From Aeromicrobium sp. Root236 (GTDB lineage: Bacteria; Actinomycetota; Actinomycetes; Propionibacteriales; Nocardioidaceae), in NCBI RefSeq assembly GCF_001428805.1, contig NZ_LMIS01000001.1, positions 1,476,976 through 1,540,975 of the forward strand: 64,000 bases of DNA. Reading direction: 5' to 3'. The notes beneath the pieces are model-generated. The model was not told where the DNA came from and searched no databases. It saw nothing but the letters and a program-made list of their open reading frames with translations. The first letter of the stretch is position 1; each line of letters opens with the position of its first letter. Below, one piece after another: positions 1 through 8,225 of the stretch. A program made the translations under genes and the position numbers.

Positions 1-300
1 GGCTGGGGATCGACCTACGGCCCGATCGGCGCCGGCTGCCGCCGTGCCCGCGTCGCGGGGCACCGCATCGCGCAGGCCCACCTGCGCCACCTCAACCCGT
101 TCCCGGCCAACCTCGGAGAGGTGCTGGCGGCGTACGACCGGGTCATCGTGCCCGAGATGAACCTCGGCCAGCTCCGCAGCCTGTTGCGCGCCAAGTACCT
201 CGTCGACGCGGAGGGCTACAACGCCGTGCGCGGCATGCCGTTCGGTGCCGCCGAGCTCGGCCAGCACTTCATCGAGCTGTGCATCAAGGAGGGCGAATGA
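1..300 (+). CDS. korA: 2-oxoglutarate:ferredoxin oxidoreductase, alpha subunit (C-terminal fragment)
   Basis: Only the last 99 codons are in the window; the frame is open from base 1 to the TGA at 298-300. The visible peptide (for example HLRHLNPFPANLGEVL and YDRVIVPEMNLGQL) matches the C-terminal end of KorA-type subunits. These pair with KorB to convert 2-oxoglutarate and CoA to succinyl-CoA while reducing ferredoxin. The stop overlaps the korB start as ATGA, which implies translational coupling and a 1:1 complex. The 5' part lies outside the window, so the N-terminal gamma-type domain cannot be checked. Confidence 0.9.
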   Translation, partial: GWGSTYGPIGAGCRRARVAGHRIAQAHLRHLNPFPANLGEVLAAYDRVIVPEMNLGQLRSLLRAKYLVDAEGYNAVRGMPFGAAELGQHFIELCIKEGE

Positions 301-1352
301 CCACCGATCTCGGCATGCCCGGGCTGGGGCTTGAGGGCGTACCCACTGCCGACGAGCCGCAGACCCGCAAGGACTTCGCGTCGGACCAGGAGGTCCGCTG
401 GTGCCCGGGCTGCGGCGACTACGCGATCCTCGCCGCCGTGCAGGGCTTCATGCCCGAGCTGGGACTGCGCCGCGAGAACATCGTCTTCATCTCCGGCATC
501 GGCTGCGCCGCGCGGTTCCCCTACTACCTCGACACCTACGGCCTGCACTCGATCCACGGTCGCGCGCCCGCGATCGCGACCGGCATCGCGACGACCCGGG
601 CCGACCTCAGCGTGTGGGTCGTCACGGGCGACGGCGACGCGTTGTCGATCGGTGGCAACCACCTGATCCACGCACTGCGGCGCAACGTCAACATGACGAT
701 CCTGCTGTTCAACAACCGCATCTACGGGCTGACCAAGGGCCAGTACTCCCCCACGTCCGAGCCCGGCAAGGTCACCAAGTCGACGCCGTTCGGCTCGATC
801 GACGCCCCGCTCAACCCGCTGTCACTCGCGCTCGGCGCCGAGGCGACGTTCGTCGCCCGCACGATCGACTCCGACCGCAAGCACCTCACGGCGGTGCTGT
901 CGGCAGCTGCCCGGCACCGCGGGACGTCGCTCGTCGAGATCTACCAGAACTGCCCGATCTTCAACGACGGCGCGTTCGACGCGATCAAGGACCCCGAGAC
1001 GCGCGACGACGCCATCATCCCCCTCGTGCACGGCGAGCCGATCCGGTTCGGCGCCGACGGCCGGCTCGGCGTCGTCCGTACGCCCGGCGGCGGCGTCGAC
1101 GTGGTCGAGATCGACGACTCCAACACCGGCGACGTGCTGGTGCATGACGCGCACGCGGAGGACGCCACCACGGCGTTCGCCCTGTCGCGCATCACCGACA
1201 GCGGCGTCGTCCACCGGGCGCCGATCGGCGTGTTCCGCCAGGTCGAGCGGCCGACGTACGACGACCTCAGCCGCGAGCAGGCCGTGCTCGCCGGCGATCC
1301 GCCCTCGCTGCAGGACCTGCTCGACGGCCCCGACGCCTGGACCGTGGCCTGA
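297..1352 (+). CDS. korB: 2-oxoglutarate:ferredoxin oxidoreductase, beta subunit
   Basis: The 351-residue TPP-binding beta subunit acts with KorA in the cytosol and replaces or supplements the NAD-dependent 2-oxoglutarate dehydrogenase. Seen: an N-terminal WCPGCGDYAIL with two iron-sulfur ligand cysteines, then GIGCAARFPYY, then the TPP/Mg motif GDGDALSIGGNH followed by NMTILLFNNRIYGLTKGQ. This is the order expected for KorB/PorB proteins. The ATG at 297 overlaps the korA stop; a GTG 18 bases upstream is possible but would sit deeper in korA. The gene converges on add, with an inverted repeat in the 72-base gap. Confidence 0.95.
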   Translation: MTTDLGMPGLGLEGVPTADEPQTRKDFASDQEVRWCPGCGDYAILAAVQGFMPELGLRRENIVFISGIGCAARFPYYLDTYGLHSIHGRAPAIATGIATTRADLSVWVVTGDGDALSIGGNHLIHALRRNVNMTILLFNNRIYGLTKGQYSPTSEPGKVTKSTPFGSIDAPLNPLSLALGAEATFVARTIDSDRKHLTAVLSAAARHRGTSLVEIYQNCPIFNDGAFDAIKDPETRDDAIIPLVHGEPIRFGADGRLGVVRTPGGGVDVVEIDDSNTGDVLVHDAHAEDATTAFALSRITDSGVVHRAPIGVFRQVERPTYDDLSREQAVLAGDPPSLQDLLDGPDAWTVA

Positions 1353-1425
1353 ACCTCCGCGAAGTGTGGAGTTTCAGGCCCTTCAGACGCGCCGTAGCGC
1401 CTCCAACCTCACAAATCGCGGAGGT
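1353..1425. repeat. Imperfect inverted repeat between convergent korB and add
   Basis: The left arm at about 1353-1373 (ACCTCCGCGAAGTGTGGAG) and right arm at about 1405-1425 (CCTCACAAATCGCGGAGGT) pair over 21 bases with a few mismatches around a 31-base loop. Neither side has a U-tract. Position suggests a bidirectional terminator. The right arm shares TCACAAATCGCG with the palindromes around the DUF559 gene near 61300 and 62400, so it may also belong to a dispersed repeat family. Confidence 0.6.
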
Positions 1426-2507
1426 CAGAGTGCGGCGTACTGCGGCTTGATGACGTCGTTGATGATCGCGAGTCGCTGGTCGAACGGCAGGAACGCGCTC
1501 TTCATCGCGTTGATCGTGAACCACCGCAGGTCGGCGATGTCGTAGCCGAACGCATCGACGAGCAGCTGGAACTCGCGGCTCATCGACGTACCGCTCATGA
1601 GCCGGTTGTCGCAGTTGACCGTGACGCGGAAGCCGAGGTCCTTGAGCTTGCCGATCGGGTGATCGGCGATCGAGCGCATGTTGGGCACCGCGTGCGTCTG
1701 CAGGTTGGACGACGGGCACATCTCGAGCGGGATGCGGCGATCGCGGATGTAGGCCGCGAGTCGCCCGAGCGTCGGCCCGCCGGGCGCGTCGAAGTCGATG
1801 TCGTCGACGATGCGTACGCCGTGGCCGAGGCGCTCCGCACCACACCGCTGGATGGCCTGCCAGATCGACGGCAGCCCGAACGCCTCGCCGGCGTGGATCG
1901 TGAAGTGCGCGTTCTCGCGGCGGAGGTACTCGAACGCCTCGAGGTGCAGGATCGGCGGGAACCCGTCCTCGGCGCCGGCGATGTCGAAGCCGGCGACGCC
2001 GCGATCGCGGTACTCCACGGCGATCTCTGCGATCTCCATGCCGCGCTTGGCATGTCGCATCGCGGTCAGGAGCTGCCCCACGACGATCGGATGGCCGAGG
2101 CCCGCGGCCTCCTCCTGGCCCTTGACGATGCCCTCCTGCACGGCCTCGACGGTCTCGGGCAGCGAGAGGCCCGCCGACAGGTGCTGCTCGGGGGCCCAAC
2201 GGAGCTCGGCATAGACGACGCCGTCGGCGGCCAGGTCGACGACTGCCTCACGGGCGACCCGGGCGAGGTCCTCAGGTCGCTGCATCACCGCGACCGTGTG
2301 GATGAACGTCTCGAGGTAACGCTCCAGCGAGCCGGAGCTCGACGCCTCCTCGAACCACGCGCCGAGGGACGCGGCGTCATCGGCGGGCAGGTCATGGCCG
2401 ATCTCGTCGGCGATCTCGACGATCGTCGCCGGTCGGACACCCCCGTCGAGGTGCTCGTGGAGGGCGACCTTGGGGGCCTTGGCGATCTGTTCGGAAGTGG
2501 CGCTCAC
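1425..2507 (-). CDS. add: Adenosine deaminase
   Basis: The 360-residue zinc hydrolase deaminates adenosine and deoxyadenosine to inosine forms in purine salvage. Seen: HEHLDGG near residue 18 (first metal ligands), HAGEAFG in mid protein (catalytic Glu with zinc His), then a CPSSNLQT stretch and [12 protein letters not shown] near the C-terminus, all in the order of bacterial Add. The GTG start gives the short lead-in normal before [11 protein letters not shown], though no strong ribosome site precedes it. It is the last gene of the nucleoside operon, 12 bases after the MaoC gene, which fits conversion of imported adenosine. Confidence 0.93.
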   Translation of the reverse strand: MSATSEQIAKAPKVALHEHLDGGVRPATIVEIADEIGHDLPADDAASLGAWFEEASSSGSLERYLETFIHTVAVMQRPEDLARVAREAVVDLAADGVVYAELRWAPEQHLSAGLSLPETVEAVQEGIVKGQEEAAGLGHPIVVGQLLTAMRHAKRGMEIAEIAVEYRDRGVAGFDIAGAEDGFPPILHLEAFEYLRRENAHFTIHAGEAFGLPSIWQAIQRCGAERLGHGVRIVDDIDFDAPGGPTLGRLAAYIRDRRIPLEMCPSSNLQTHAVPNMRSIADHPIGKLKDLGFRVTVNCDNRLMSGTSMSREFQLLVDAFGYDIADLRWFTINAMKSAFLPFDQRLAIINDVIKPQYAAL

Positions 2508-2519
2508 AGGGTCATCGTG

Positions 2520-2975
2520 TCATGACGCCATGAGCAGGACGACGGTCTCCGCCACGCAGGCCGGCTTGTCCTTGCCCTTGATCTCGACGGTGTGCTGCAG
2601 CGTCGCGCGCTGACCCTTCTCGATCTCCTCGACCTCGAGCAGCTCGACCCGGTTGCGCACCTTGGAGCCGACGAGCACGGGCGAGACGAAACGCACCTTG
2701 TTGAGGCCGTAGTTGACGCGGGCGACGTTGCCGGCGAAGGCGTAGACCTGCGCTCCGAGGAACGGCAGCATCGACAGCGTGAGGTAGCCGTGGGCCACGG
2801 TGGCACCGAAGGGCCCGTCTGCGGCCCGCTCGGGATCGACGTGGATCCACTGACGATCACCCGTCGCGTCCGCGAACAGATCGATCCGCTCCTGCGTGAT
2901 CGCGACCCACTCGCTGACGCCGAGTTCCTGCCCGGCGGCGGCCGCGATCTCCTTGCTGTTGTTCAAGATGCGCAT
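2520..2975 (-). CDS. MaoC-like (R)-specific enoyl-CoA hydratase
   Basis: This is a single hot-dog-fold hydratase of 151 residues. The hydratase-2 motif is clear as FADATGDRQWIHVDPERA, with the Asp/His dyad, followed by GPFGATVAHGYLTLSML. Such proteins hydrate trans-2-enoyl-CoA to the (R)-3-hydroxy form. It lies 10 bases after deoA and 12 before add, all on one strand, so it is probably cotranscribed with nucleoside salvage. No part of that pathway needs it, and its real substrate is unknown. It could be a lipid gene that rides on the operon. Confidence 0.88.
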   Translation of the reverse strand: MRILNNSKEIAAAAGQELGVSEWVAITQERIDLFADATGDRQWIHVDPERAADGPFGATVAHGYLTLSMLPFLGAQVYAFAGNVARVNYGLNKVRFVSPVLVGSKVRNRVELLEVEEIEKGQRATLQHTVEIKGKDKPACVAETVVLLMAS

Positions 2976-2985
2976 GCTTCACAAC

Positions 2986-4269
2986 CTAACGAATGCGGTC
3001 GATGACGACCGACGACGCGTCGACCTGGCCTGCTCCGATGTCGTACCCGCCCTCGAGGGCGGCAACCGCGCGGTCGAACCGCTCAGGCGTGTCCGTCTGC
3101 AAGGTCAGCAGGGGCTGGCCGGCGGTGACCTGGTCGCCGGGCTTGGCGTGCATCACGACGCCCGCTGCGGCCTGCACCTGCTCGCCCGGGCGGGACCGGC
3201 CCGCACCGAGCCGCCAGGCGGCCACACCGACGCTGAGGGCGTCGAGGCGGGTCAGCGTGCCCGAGGCCGGCGCGCTGATGACGTGCGTCTCCTTGGGCGT
3301 GGGCAGCGCGGCGTCGGGATCGCCGCCCTGGGCCGAGATCATCCGCTTCCACACGTCCATCGCCCGACCCTTGGCGAGCACGTCCGCAGGATCGACGTCG
3401 TCCTTGCCTGCGGCGGCGAGCATCTCGCGCGCCAGCTCGACGGTCAGCTCGACGACGTCGGTCGGGCCGCCGCCTGCGAGCACCTCGACGGACTCGGCGA
3501 CCTCGCACGCGTTGCCGGCGGTCAGCCCGAGCGGGGTCGACATGTCGGTGAGCAGCGCGACCGTCGTGACGCCCGCGTCGTTGCCCAGCGCGACCATGGT
3601 CTCGGCCAGCTCGCGCGCCATGGGCTCGGTCTTCATGAAGGCGCCCGAGCCGACCTTGACGTCGAGCACCAGGGCGCCCGTGCCCTCGGCGATCTTCTTG
3701 CTCATGATCGAGCTGGCGATCAGCGGGATGGCCTCGACCGTGCCGGTGACGTCCCGCAGCGCGTACAGCTTCTTGTCGGCCGGCGCGAGGCCAGGACCGG
3801 CGGCGCAGATGACGGCGCCGACGTCCTCGAGCTGCGCCATCATCTCGTCGTTGGTCAGCGCGGCCCGCCAGCCGGGGATCGCCTCGAGCTTGTCGAGCGT
3901 GCCGCCGGTGTGGCCCAGCCCGCGGCCGGACAGCTGCGGCACGGCGATGCCGCACGCGGCGACGAGCGGCGCGAGCGGCAGGGTGATCTTGTCGCCGACC
4001 CCGCCGGTCGAGTGCTTGTCGGCGGTCTTCCACGACAGCGACGAGAAGTCCATGCGCTCGCCGCTGTCGATCATCGCGCGGGTCCAGCGGCTGATCTCGC
4101 GGCGGTTCATGCCGTTGAGCAGGATCGCCATCGCGAGCGCCGACATCTGCTCGTCGGCGACGACGCCGCGGGTGTAGGCGTCGACGACCCAGTCGATCTG
4201 GGCATCGTCGAGCTCGTGCTTGTCGCGCTTCGCCGCAATCACCTCAACGGCGTCGAAGGGTTCGGTCAT
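2986..4269 (-). CDS. deoA: Thymidine phosphorylase
   Basis: The 427-residue enzyme phosphorolyses thymidine to thymine and deoxyribose-1-phosphate. Seen: KHSTGGVGDKITLPL (phosphate loop), the family signature SGRGLGHTGGTLDKLEAIPG, GSGAFMKT, and a C-terminal biotinyl-like domain near HAKPGDQVTAGQPL. The ATG at 4269 is preceded by AGGAGG at good spacing and overlaps the P450 stop as ATGA. A longer frame upstream is the P450 gene read in another phase. It works with cdd and the importer to use external nucleosides as carbon. A pyrimidine-nucleoside phosphorylase is a possible alternative specificity. Confidence 0.95.
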   Translation of the reverse strand: MTEPFDAVEVIAAKRDKHELDDAQIDWVVDAYTRGVVADEQMSALAMAILLNGMNRREISRWTRAMIDSGERMDFSSLSWKTADKHSTGGVGDKITLPLAPLVAACGIAVPQLSGRGLGHTGGTLDKLEAIPGWRAALTNDEMMAQLEDVGAVICAAGPGLAPADKKLYALRDVTGTVEAIPLIASSIMSKKIAEGTGALVLDVKVGSGAFMKTEPMARELAETMVALGNDAGVTTVALLTDMSTPLGLTAGNACEVAESVEVLAGGGPTDVVELTVELAREMLAAAGKDDVDPADVLAKGRAMDVWKRMISAQGGDPDAALPTPKETHVISAPASGTLTRLDALSVGVAAWRLGAGRSRPGEQVQAAAGVVMHAKPGDQVTAGQPLLTLQTDTPERFDRAVAALEGGYDIGAGQVDASSVVIDRIR

Positions 4270-5483
4270 GCGTGTCCTCCTAGGACGTCGATGCGCTCGA
4301 AGCCGCGCAGCACCCACGTCGGGCGGCGCGGCGCCTCGCCCGCCAGCGTGAGAGCGGGGAAGCGGTCGAGCAGTGTCTTCAGGCTGATCTGCAGCTCGAG
4401 CCGGGCGAGCGGTGCTCCGAGGCAGAAGTGCAGGCCCATGCCGAAGCCGACATGGGGGTTGGGATCGCGGCCCACGTCGAACGTGTCCGCGTCGGTGAAC
4501 GCTTCGGCGTCACGGTTGGCCGAGCCCATCAGGCAGGCGACCTTCTGCCCGGCCTTGATCGTCTCGCCGCATACCTCGACGTCGGCGGTGGCCGTACGCT
4601 CGAACAGCTGCAGGGGCGCGTCGAACCGGATGAGCTCCTCGAGCGCGATCTCGACCGACACGTCGCCTGAGGTCACCCGGGCCAGCTGGTCGCGATGGCT
4701 CAGCAGCGCGTGGATGCCGTTGCCGAACACGTTGACCGAGGCCTCGTGGCCGGCGTTGAGCAGCAGGACGACCGAGGCGACGAGCTCGTCGTCGGTCAGC
4801 TTGGACCCCTCGTCGCGCGCGGTGATCAGGTCGCTGATCAGGTCGTCGCCGAGGTTCGTTCGCCGCTCGGCGACCACGGCGCGTACGTAGTCGGAGAACG
4901 CCGTGCTCGCTGCGATCGCCTCGCCCCTCGTCGTCTCGTCGACGTTGGGCTCGTACATGTGGACGATGGCCTGCGACCAGGCACGCAGGCGTACGTGGTC
5001 CTCCCGAGGTACGCCCAACAGGTCGGCGATGACGTAGACCGGCATCGGCTCGGCGTAGCGACTGAGGATGTCCACCTGCTGGGGAGATCGTTCGCCGTCG
5101 CCGGGCCCGAACAACCCATCCACCATCTCCGTGGCCAGGTCTTGGATTCGAGACCTCATGCGTTCGACGTGGCCACGGCCGAATGCGGAGGCGACGAGCC
5201 GTCGCAGACGCGTGTGCTCGGGGGGTTCGTTCTCCATCATCTGGTTGCGGTGGAGCGCGTTGAACGGCTCCATCTCCGCCGCCGGCTCCCAGTCGGTCCA
5301 GAGCCGGCCGAACGCACGGTTGCGCAGGACCTGGCTCACGGCCTCGTGGGTCGTCGCGAGCCAGACGCCCATCGGCTCGTGCCACAGCACCGGGCCGGTC
5401 GCCCGCAGCGCGGCGAGCACCGGGTAGGGATCGTGCAGGAAGTCGGGGTTGCCGGGGTCGAGCTGGACCGCGTAACGCGTCAA
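4266..5483 (-). CDS. Cytochrome P450
   Basis: This is a soluble bacterial P450 of 405 residues. The heme loop reads FGMGLHFCLGAPLAR with the thiolate Cys. The K-helix ExxR is in ALEELIRFDAP, and the I-helix reads LLNAGHEAS, where Ser replaces the usual Thr after AGHE. The best start is a TTG at 5481-5483 that overlaps the cdd stop as TTGA and gives a normal lead (LTRYAVQLDPGNPDF). It overlaps deoA downstream, so it is embedded between two nucleoside-salvage genes. Ferredoxin partners are not adjacent, and the substrate cannot be told from sequence. Confidence 0.92.
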   Translation of the reverse strand: MTRYAVQLDPGNPDFLHDPYPVLAALRATGPVLWHEPMGVWLATTHEAVSQVLRNRAFGRLWTDWEPAAEMEPFNALHRNQMMENEPPEHTRLRRLVASAFGRGHVERMRSRIQDLATEMVDGLFGPGDGERSPQQVDILSRYAEPMPVYVIADLLGVPREDHVRLRAWSQAIVHMYEPNVDETTRGEAIAASTAFSDYVRAVVAERRTNLGDDLISDLITARDEGSKLTDDELVASVVLLLNAGHEASVNVFGNGIHALLSHRDQLARVTSGDVSVEIALEELIRFDAPLQLFERTATADVEVCGETIKAGQKVACLMGSANRDAEAFTDADTFDVGRDPNPHVGFGMGLHFCLGAPLARLELQISLKTLLDRFPALTLAGEAPRRPTWVLRGFERIDVLGGHA

Positions 5484-5899
5484 CGCTGGTCCAGGTCGTC
5501 GGCCCCGAAGGCGTCCGGGAGCACTTCGGTCATGGTCTTGACCCCGCTCGGCGTCATGAGCTGCATGTCCGGCCCGCCGTTCTCCCACAGGAGCTGGCGG
5601 CAGCGTCCACACGGCATCAGAGCGGCCCCCTTGGCATCCACGCATGCCACCGCGATCAACCGCCCACCACCGGTCGCGTGCAGTGCCGACACCATGCCGC
5701 ACTCGGCGCAGAGCCCGACCCCGTAGGCCGCGTTCTCGACGTTGCAGCCCAGCACGACCCGCCCGTCGTCGACGAGCCCGGCCACCCCGACCTTGAACTC
5801 GGAGTAGGGCGCGTAGGCGCGTCCCATGACCTCGGTCGCGTACTTCGCCAGCGAGTCCCAGTCGATCGGGTCGTCCGGACCCGAAATTCCCAACGCCAC
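5480..5899 (-). CDS. cdd: Cytidine deaminase
   Basis: The 139-residue, probably tetrameric zinc enzyme converts cytidine and deoxycytidine to uridine forms. The zinc and catalytic motifs are present as CAECGMVSAL (Cys ligand and catalytic Glu) and MPCGRCRQLL (two Cys ligands), after AYAPYSEFKVGVAG. The GTG start shares one base with the TAG stop of the permease (TAGTG), so translation is likely coupled. Deaminated products feed the phosphorylase encoded two genes downstream. Confidence 0.95.
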   Translation of the reverse strand: MALGISGPDDPIDWDSLAKYATEVMGRAYAPYSEFKVGVAGLVDDGRVVLGCNVENAAYGVGLCAECGMVSALHATGGGRLIAVACVDAKGAALMPCGRCRQLLWENGGPDMQLMTPSGVKTMTEVLPDAFGADDLDQR

Positions 5900-7140
5900 T
5901 ATCCCGCACTTCCCTTGCGATAGGGCTGGCCGTCGGCCGCGGGCATTCGCAGCCGTTGAGCGCCGAGCGCCAGGACGAACAAGGTCGTGACGTACGGCGT
6001 CATGACCGTGAACTCGCGCGGGACCGAGTCGGTCAGCAGGAACCAGGCCAGCACCGCGGCGCCGGCGACGCCCATGATGATCGCGCCGTTGACCTGCCCG
6101 CGCACCACTCGCAGCGCCGCGATCAGGAGCAGCGCCAGGGCGACGAGCAGCAGCAGCGCGTGCACCGCATCGGTGTCACGCAGGCGGAGCGAGTCGGTGT
6201 AGCCGAACGTCAAGGCACCCATGAGCAGCCCGCCCGGACGCCAGTTGCCGAAGATCATCGCGGCGAGGCCGATGTAGCCGCGACCTCCGGTCTGGCTCGC
6301 GCTGTAGCCGCTGGAGGAGACCAGGGCGAGGAAGCCGCCGCCGATCCCGGCGAGCGCGCCGGACACCAGCACGGCGATGTACTTGTAGAGGTAGACGTTG
6401 ACGCCGAGCGTCTCGGCGGCCTGCGGGTTCTCACCACACGAGCGGAGCCGCAGGCCGAACGACGTACGCCAGAGAATCAGGGCGGACGCGACGACCAGGC
6501 CGAAGATGACCAGGCTGAGCGACGAGATGTTGGTCGTGAGCGCCTCGACCATCGACGCGACGTCCGAGACGAAGAACCAGTGGTGGTCGGCCACGCTGCC
6601 CGCGGCGTCGGAGATGCCGGGGATCGTGATGTTCGTGGGCGCGTCCAGCCCGACAAGCTGGCGGGGGCCGCCGCCCTCGTAGTCGGGGAAGATCGCCTCG
6701 GCCAGGTAGGTCGCCGCACCGGCGCCGATCAGGTTGATCGCCACACCGGACACGATGTGGTCGACGCCGAACGTCACGGTCGCCACCGCGTGCAGCAGTC
6801 CGCCGATGAGCCCTAGCAACGCAGCACCGAGGATGCCGACCCAGGGGCCGTAGTGGTAGGTGAAGAACGCCGCGCCCCAGGTGCCGAGGATCATCTGGCC
6901 CTCGAGGCCGATGTTGACGACGCCGGAACGCTCCGCCCACAGGCCGCCGAGCGCCGCCATGAGGATCGGGCACGTCGCGATGATCGCGGCGCGGATCGTG
7001 CCGGTCGAGTCGAGGTCGTTGGTGTCGGTCACGATGCGCACGAGGGACACCACCGCGATGCCGACCAGCGAGAGGTAGAACCAGTTCTTGGTCAATCGGG
7101 CGAGCAGGCCGGGCTGTGTCGTCGTCTGGGTCGTGGTCAT
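5899..7140 (-). CDS. Nucleoside ABC transporter, second permease
   Basis: The 413-residue integral membrane protein of the BPD_transp_2 family resembles YufQ/NupQ of BMP-type nucleoside importers. It has about ten hydrophobic segments and the conserved LWAERSGVVNIGLEGQMILG stretch near residue 65, the usual coupling region. The ATG at 7140 overlaps the first permease stop (ATGA). It pairs with the protein of 7137-8225 and the double ATPase of 8222-9733. Confidence 0.92.
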   Translation of the reverse strand: MTTTQTTTQPGLLARLTKNWFYLSLVGIAVVSLVRIVTDTNDLDSTGTIRAAIIATCPILMAALGGLWAERSGVVNIGLEGQMILGTWGAAFFTYHYGPWVGILGAALLGLIGGLLHAVATVTFGVDHIVSGVAINLIGAGAATYLAEAIFPDYEGGGPRQLVGLDAPTNITIPGISDAAGSVADHHWFFVSDVASMVEALTTNISSLSLVIFGLVVASALILWRTSFGLRLRSCGENPQAAETLGVNVYLYKYIAVLVSGALAGIGGGFLALVSSSGYSASQTGGRGYIGLAAMIFGNWRPGGLLMGALTFGYTDSLRLRDTDAVHALLLLVALALLLIAALRVVRGQVNGAIIMGVAGAAVLAWFLLTDSVPREFTVMTPYVTTLFVLALGAQRLRMPAADGQPYRKGSAG

Positions 7141-8225
7141 GCCGTCGCCTCCACGGTGCCGAGCTCCTGGGCCACGACGCGCTGCTCGAGCCGGGCGCGC
7201 CATCGGCGGACCACCTCGTAGCTCACCACGACCGCGAGGACCGCGACGCCCTGGGTGATCTGCACGATGCTCGGCGAGACGTCGGTGCCGAACGTCAGCG
7301 TGTTGGACTGCGCCGACAAGAACGCGAACAGGACCGCGCCGAACAGCATGCCGAGTGGTCGGTTGCGGCCCAGCAGCGCCACGGCGATCCCAGTGAAACC
7401 GAGCTGGGACTGGTAGGACGTGCCGTACGACCCGGCCGCGCCGAACAGCGCCGGCAGCCAGATCAGGCCGGCGACGCCGCCCGACAGCATCATCGAGACC
7501 ACGATCATGCGCTTGGGGTTGACGCCCGAGGCGAGGGCTGCGGTCTGCGACTGCCCGCTGGCGCGCAGGTCGAAGCCGAAGCGGGTCTTGTTGAGCAGCA
7601 CCCAGAAGCCGACGCCGACGAGCACGGCCAGGATCGACAGGGCCCAGATCTGCCCGTCCCTGGCCTCGTAGGGCGTGAAGCCCTTGACCATGCTGCCGCT
7701 CTCGATCGTCTTGGTGTGCACGGTGTTGCCCTCGTGCACGCCGTGCCGGTCGACGAGATAGCCGACCAAGGTCACCGCGATCGCGTTGAGCATGATCGTC
7801 GAGATGACCTCGCTCACCCCGCGGGTCGTCCGGAGGATGCCGGCGATCCCGGCCCACGCGGCGCCGACAGCCATGGCGATGATGATCGAGACCGCCACGT
7901 TGGCGAAGCCACCCAGGTAGGCAGCCCCGGCGAACGACGCGGCCGCGAACGAGGCCATGAGGTACTGCCCCTCGATGCCGATGTTGAACAACCCCATGCG
8001 GAAGCCGATCGCGGCAGCCACCGCGGAGGTGTAGATCATCGCGGTCTGGTTGACGATGTTGACCCGCAGGCGCGGCGTCGGGTCGCTGAACATCGCCGAC
8101 CAGAAGTCGCCCGGCGAGCTGCCGACAGCGGCGATGACGATCGTGGTGACCAGCACCGAGACGGCGATCGCGATGGCCGGAGCCAGCAGCGCCATCCCGA
8201 TCCTGCGCAGCTGAACGGCGTTCAT
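7137..8225 (-). CDS. Nucleoside ABC transporter, first permease
   Basis: The 362-residue multi-spanning permease is similar to YufP/NupP. The N-terminal segment PAIAIAVSVLVTTIVIAA is a membrane anchor. FRMGLFNIGIEGQYLMASF near residue 80 is the family hallmark shared with its partner. The start ATG overlaps the ATPase stop by ATGA. Frames that extend further upstream are the ATPase gene in another phase. Confidence 0.92.
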   Translation of the reverse strand: MNAVQLRRIGMALLAPAIAIAVSVLVTTIVIAAVGSSPGDFWSAMFSDPTPRLRVNIVNQTAMIYTSAVAAAIGFRMGLFNIGIEGQYLMASFAAASFAGAAYLGGFANVAVSIIIAMAVGAAWAGIAGILRTTRGVSEVISTIMLNAIAVTLVGYLVDRHGVHEGNTVHTKTIESGSMVKGFTPYEARDGQIWALSILAVLVGVGFWVLLNKTRFGFDLRASGQSQTAALASGVNPKRMIVVSMMLSGGVAGLIWLPALFGAAGSYGTSYQSQLGFTGIAVALLGRNRPLGMLFGAVLFAFLSAQSNTLTFGTDVSPSIVQITQGVAVLAVVVSYEVVRRWRARLEQRVVAQELGTVEATA

